In this document: piece by piece, positions 7,531-9,150 of the stretch
How positions within the stretch are numbered: the first letter of the stretch is position 1
Layout: each line of letters starts with the position of its first letter
Source of the DNA: Rhodocyclaceae bacterium
Lineage (GTDB): Bacteria; Pseudomonadota; Gammaproteobacteria; Burkholderiales; Rhodocyclaceae
Reading direction: 5' to 3'
NCBI GenBank assembly: GCA_013821865.1
Contig: PNJM01000086.1
Span: 1-9,150, forward strand
Length of the DNA stretch: 9,150 bases
The notes under the pieces: generated by a model
What the model was told of the DNA's origin: nothing
Databases searched by the model: none
Seen by the model: only the letters and a program-made list of their open reading frames with translations
Translations under genes and position numbers: made by a program

Positions 7531-8460
7531 CTACGCGTCCGCTCCGTGGCACTTCTTGTATTTTTTGCCGCTGCCGCAGGGACAGGGGTCGTTGCGGCCG
7601 ATCTTCGGGCCGGGGCGGACGTAGGTGTCCGGCGTGAGGCCGTAGCCGCTTTCGTAATCATCGTCAGGCTCATCGTCAGGCGAGCCGTCCTCTTCGGAAA
7701 AGCCCGCCCACCATGCCATTTCCTGGGCAACGTCGCGCACATAACCGCGCCGCTTCAAGCCAAGACGTTCCCGGCATTGGTCGAAGGACTGGACGATATG
7801 TCGCTCGACCCAACGCTGGTCAGCCACCGTGACATCGAGCAGGCCCTCCGCGAACCAGCCCCGAATCCGCTCCAGCAGCGCCGATGCACCGATATCGGTG
7901 GCGACGTTGACGATGCTGTCGAGGATTTCCAGGTCCTGAATCGTCGCGCCGGGAGCGCGCAGGCGCGCCGCCTCGGCGTCGCCGTACTCGCCGAGATAGG
8001 TCGTCAGCGCCGCATGGTCGCCGTCGCCTTCGAGCACACGTACCCCCATAGCTTCCAGCGCCGCGCCGCGCGCCCAGAATGAGGCGCCGGCGTCCCCGGC
8101 CAGGGCCTTGAGCGGCGCGAGGTCGCCGTCGCACACCGAGGCCAGGCAGCGACCGTAGGATTCGGTGGTCACATCGCCCATCAGGTCTTCGACCGTCTTC
8201 TCGCTATGCCGGCCGAGCCTCGCCAGCGGCCGGTAGGCGCGCGCGTCGCGCCAGGCGGCGAGCAGGTGCATGGCATAGAGATGCAGCAGGTATTCGCCGT
8301 CGCGCGCCGGCTCCGGATTGTCGGCGATGGCCTCCAGCACGGCGATCAGGCGGGGCGCCACCTCCTCGCGGTGGAGGCAGGCCAGCGCCACGGCCTCGTG
8401 CGGGAAGGGGCGGGAGAAGAATTCGAATTTCGGACGCAGTTCGTTCCAGAGTTCGGTCAT
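7531..8460 (-). CDS. DUF1186-like protein with C-terminal SEC-C zinc motif
   Basis: A 309-residue protein, predicted soluble. Residues 1 to about 240 are helix-rich, with repeat-like segments ([28 protein letters not shown]) resembling the DUF1186 family. An acidic linker at 256-270 follows, then a C-terminal SEC-C motif ([19 protein letters not shown]) with Cys293, Cys295, Cys304 and His305 in the CxCx8CH spacing that binds zinc in the tail of SecA. In SecA this tail contacts SecB and ribosomes; in stand-alone SEC-C proteins the role is mostly unknown, so none is assigned. The start at 8460 is where family-like sequence ([15 protein letters not shown]) begins; it has no clear Shine-Dalgarno site. 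The residues further upstream in frame are Arg/Ser-rich and look non-coding. The gene is 2 bp upstream of lgt. The DUF1186 call is from recollection and less certain than the SEC-C call. Confidence 0.85.
   Translation of the reverse strand: MTELWNELRPKFEFFSRPFPHEAVALACLHREEVAPRLIAVLEAIADNPEPARDGEYLLHLYAMHLLAAWRDARAYRPLARLGRHSEKTVEDLMGDVTTESYGRCLASVCDGDLAPLKALAGDAGASFWARGAALEAMGVRVLEGDGDHAALTTYLGEYGDAEAARLRAPGATIQDLEILDSIVNVATDIGASALLERIRGWFAEGLLDVTVADQRWVERHIVQSFDQCRERLGLKRRGYVRDVAQEMAWWAGFSEEDGSPDDEPDDDYESGYGLTPDTYVRPGPKIGRNDPCPCGSGKKYKKCHGADA
7657..7680 (-). repeat. 12-bp tandem duplication in the acidic linker of the SEC-C gene
   Basis: Two adjacent 12-bp units (7657-7668 and 7669-7680) share TCATCGTCAGG and differ only at the first base. 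They encode the PDDEPDDD part of the acidic linker between the helical domain and the zinc motif. In-frame slippage is the likely origin, and linker length may vary between relatives. Confidence 0.8.
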
Positions 8461-8678
8461 GGCGGACGACGATGGCAATGGTGCGCGCAAAAGGGCATGC
8501 CGGAGCGGCGATGATAACAGCGATAGCGCGAGTCCTCGCCGTCGGCAAATTGACACAAGGCAGGGCGGCATTGGCCCAGCGTCGCCAGACCTTCGTCGCC
8601 TCGGCCCTGAATGCCGAGTGAGGGCGGCTACGAATAAGCTTCGCCTGTCGTCGTCCTGCCCGGCGCATCCTGAGGATT
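8461..8678. other. 218-bp intergenic region without a recognisable gene
   Basis: This is the largest non-coding stretch. It holds the candidate promoter at 8511-8519 and a short palindrome ATCC-TGA-GGAT at 8667-8677, just after the exporter stop. No U-run terminator is seen. A frame on the minus strand stays open across it and joins the SEC-C gene, but its residues (Arg/Ser-rich, low complexity) do not look like protein. Confidence 0.5.
8511..8519 (-). promoter_or_regulatory. candidate extended -10 promoter for the SEC-C/lgt operon
   Basis: On the minus strand TGTTATCAT gives a TGn extension plus TATCAT (five of six to the -10 consensus). The -35 region is poor, which extended -10 promoters tolerate. 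The leader to the ATG at 8460 would be about 44 nt. Alternatively the genes are read through from the exporter gene upstream. Confidence 0.3.
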
Positions 8679-9149
8679 TCAATTCAGTGTTGCGCTGGCG
8701 AGCTTGGCGCCGAAGCCGATGAACAAGACGCCCACTCCGCCGGTCGCACCGGCCGAGAGCCTGCGCCGGCTGCGGAACTGCTGTGCCAGGCGGGCACCGC
8801 CGAAGATCAGCACCGACAGATAGAGCGCGCTGACGATCTGGACGATGGCGCCGAGTATGGCGAAGGACAGCGCCGGAAAGGCGTAGCCCGGATCGACGAA
8901 CTGGATGAAGAAGGAAACGAAGAACAGGATCGCCTTCGGGTTCATCAAGCTGATGAACAGGGCGGTATGGAAGGGGCGCGCCGCGTCGAGCGGAGGCTGT
9001 CCGCCACTGTCCGCGACGCCCTCGCGCCAGATCGCCCGCGCCGCGCGCAGCAGGCCGATGCCCATCCAGGCCAGATAGGCGGCACCGGCATATTTGAGCA
9101 GCGCGAACAGGGCAGGCGTCGCCTGGAGCAGCGACGCCACCCCGGTCGC
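8679..9149 (-). CDS. LysE/RhtB-family amino-acid exporter, 5'-truncated by window edge
   Basis: The C-terminal 156 residues of a LysE/RhtB-type inner-membrane exporter, which pumps amino acids or small derivatives out of the cell using the proton gradient. Visible hydrophobic segments are [22 protein letters not shown], then the family hallmark NPKAILFF within [21 protein letters not shown], then a long hydrophobic segment ([20 protein letters not shown]), and a last one ([14 protein letters not shown]) before the stop. Family members are about 200-210 residues, so some 50-60 residues, including the first helix, lie beyond the right edge. A GTG at 9140 falls inside conserved sequence and is not the start. 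Substrate cannot be assigned. The next gene on this strand begins 218 bp downstream. Confidence 0.9.
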   Translation of the reverse strand, partial: ATGVASLLQATPALFALLKYAGAAYLAWMGIGLLRAARAIWREGVADSGGQPPLDAARPFHTALFISLMNPKAILFFVSFFIQFVDPGYAFPALSFAILGAIVQIVSALYLSVLIFGGARLAQQFRSRRRLSAGATGGVGVLFIGFGAKLASATLN

Positions 9150-9150
9150 C

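Noticed and set aside
4605..7742. A 1045-codon open frame on the minus strand, antisense to the whole kinase gene and out of frame with lgt.
   Set aside because: It is typical of GC-rich DNA opposite a real gene. The kinase and lgt frames carry complete, ordered family motifs, whereas this frame is low-complexity with no recognisable domain.
8550..8555. A perfect TTGACA on the plus strand, suggesting a promoter.
   Set aside because: No -10-like sequence occurs 16-18 bp downstream and no plus-strand gene follows.
8667..8677. Palindrome ATCC-TGA-GGAT just after the exporter stop, as a terminator.
   Set aside because: The stem is only 4 bp and no U-run follows on either strand.
8461..8682. An N-terminal extension of 74 residues to the SEC-C protein.
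   Set aside because: The residues are Arg/Ser-rich with no conserved look, and the domain-like sequence begins at the ATG at 8460.
1..9150. Search for a defence island, prophage, transposon, CRISPR array, tRNA or biosynthetic cluster.
   Set aside because: No direct-repeat array, transposase, integrase, terminal inverted repeat or tRNA-like fold was seen; every large frame is explained by a housekeeping, metabolic or signalling family.

Overview
The window is GC-rich and almost entirely coding, with eight protein genes and no tRNA, rRNA, CRISPR array, insertion sequence or integrase. Gene content (multi-PAS GGDEF-EAL protein, CHASE-PAS histidine kinase, malonyl-CoA decarboxylase, Lgt, SEC-C protein, LysE-type exporter) and codon bias suggest a chromosomal segment of a free-living, GC-rich proteobacterium. 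A betaproteobacterium, possibly Rhodocyclales-like, is my best guess, but this is only an inference. No compositional break or mobility signature suggests recent transfer.

Layout: (i) 2-2317 (+): the C-terminal part of a multi-PAS GGDEF-EAL cyclic-di-GMP protein that begins before the window. (ii) 4567 down to 2304 (-): a compact operon of malonyl-CoA decarboxylase, a VOC/glyoxalase-fold protein resembling methylmalonyl-CoA epimerase, and a small lipoprotein with a Tat-like signal. The last gene overlaps the 3' end of the GGDEF-EAL gene by 14 bp, tail to tail. (iii) 4568-4700: a 133-bp divergent intergenic region with candidate promoters for the decarboxylase operon and for a kinase gene. (iv) 4701-6731 (+): a membrane CHASE-PAS-HisKA-HATPase sensor kinase with no response regulator in the window. 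(v) 8460 down to 6734 (-): a DUF1186-like/SEC-C protein followed after 2 bp by lgt, whose 3' end lies 2 bp from the kinase stop. (vi) 8461-8678: 218 bp without a convincing gene. (vii) 8679 to the right edge (-): the C-terminal part of a LysE/RhtB-family exporter.

How the genes fit together: the decarboxylase turns malonyl-CoA into acetyl-CoA, and the epimerase-like neighbour suggests a role with malonyl- or methylmalonyl-type thioesters. Lgt is the housekeeping first enzyme of lipoprotein maturation and would be expected to modify the small lipoprotein. The two signalling proteins link external or cytoplasmic signals to c-di-GMP turnover and to phosphorelay, but their targets are not in the window. 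I see no clear new defence, mobile or biosynthetic system. The best leads are the altered metal-ligand set of the VOC protein, the SEC-C/lgt coupling, the Tat-like lipoprotein and the regularly repeated PAS modules.
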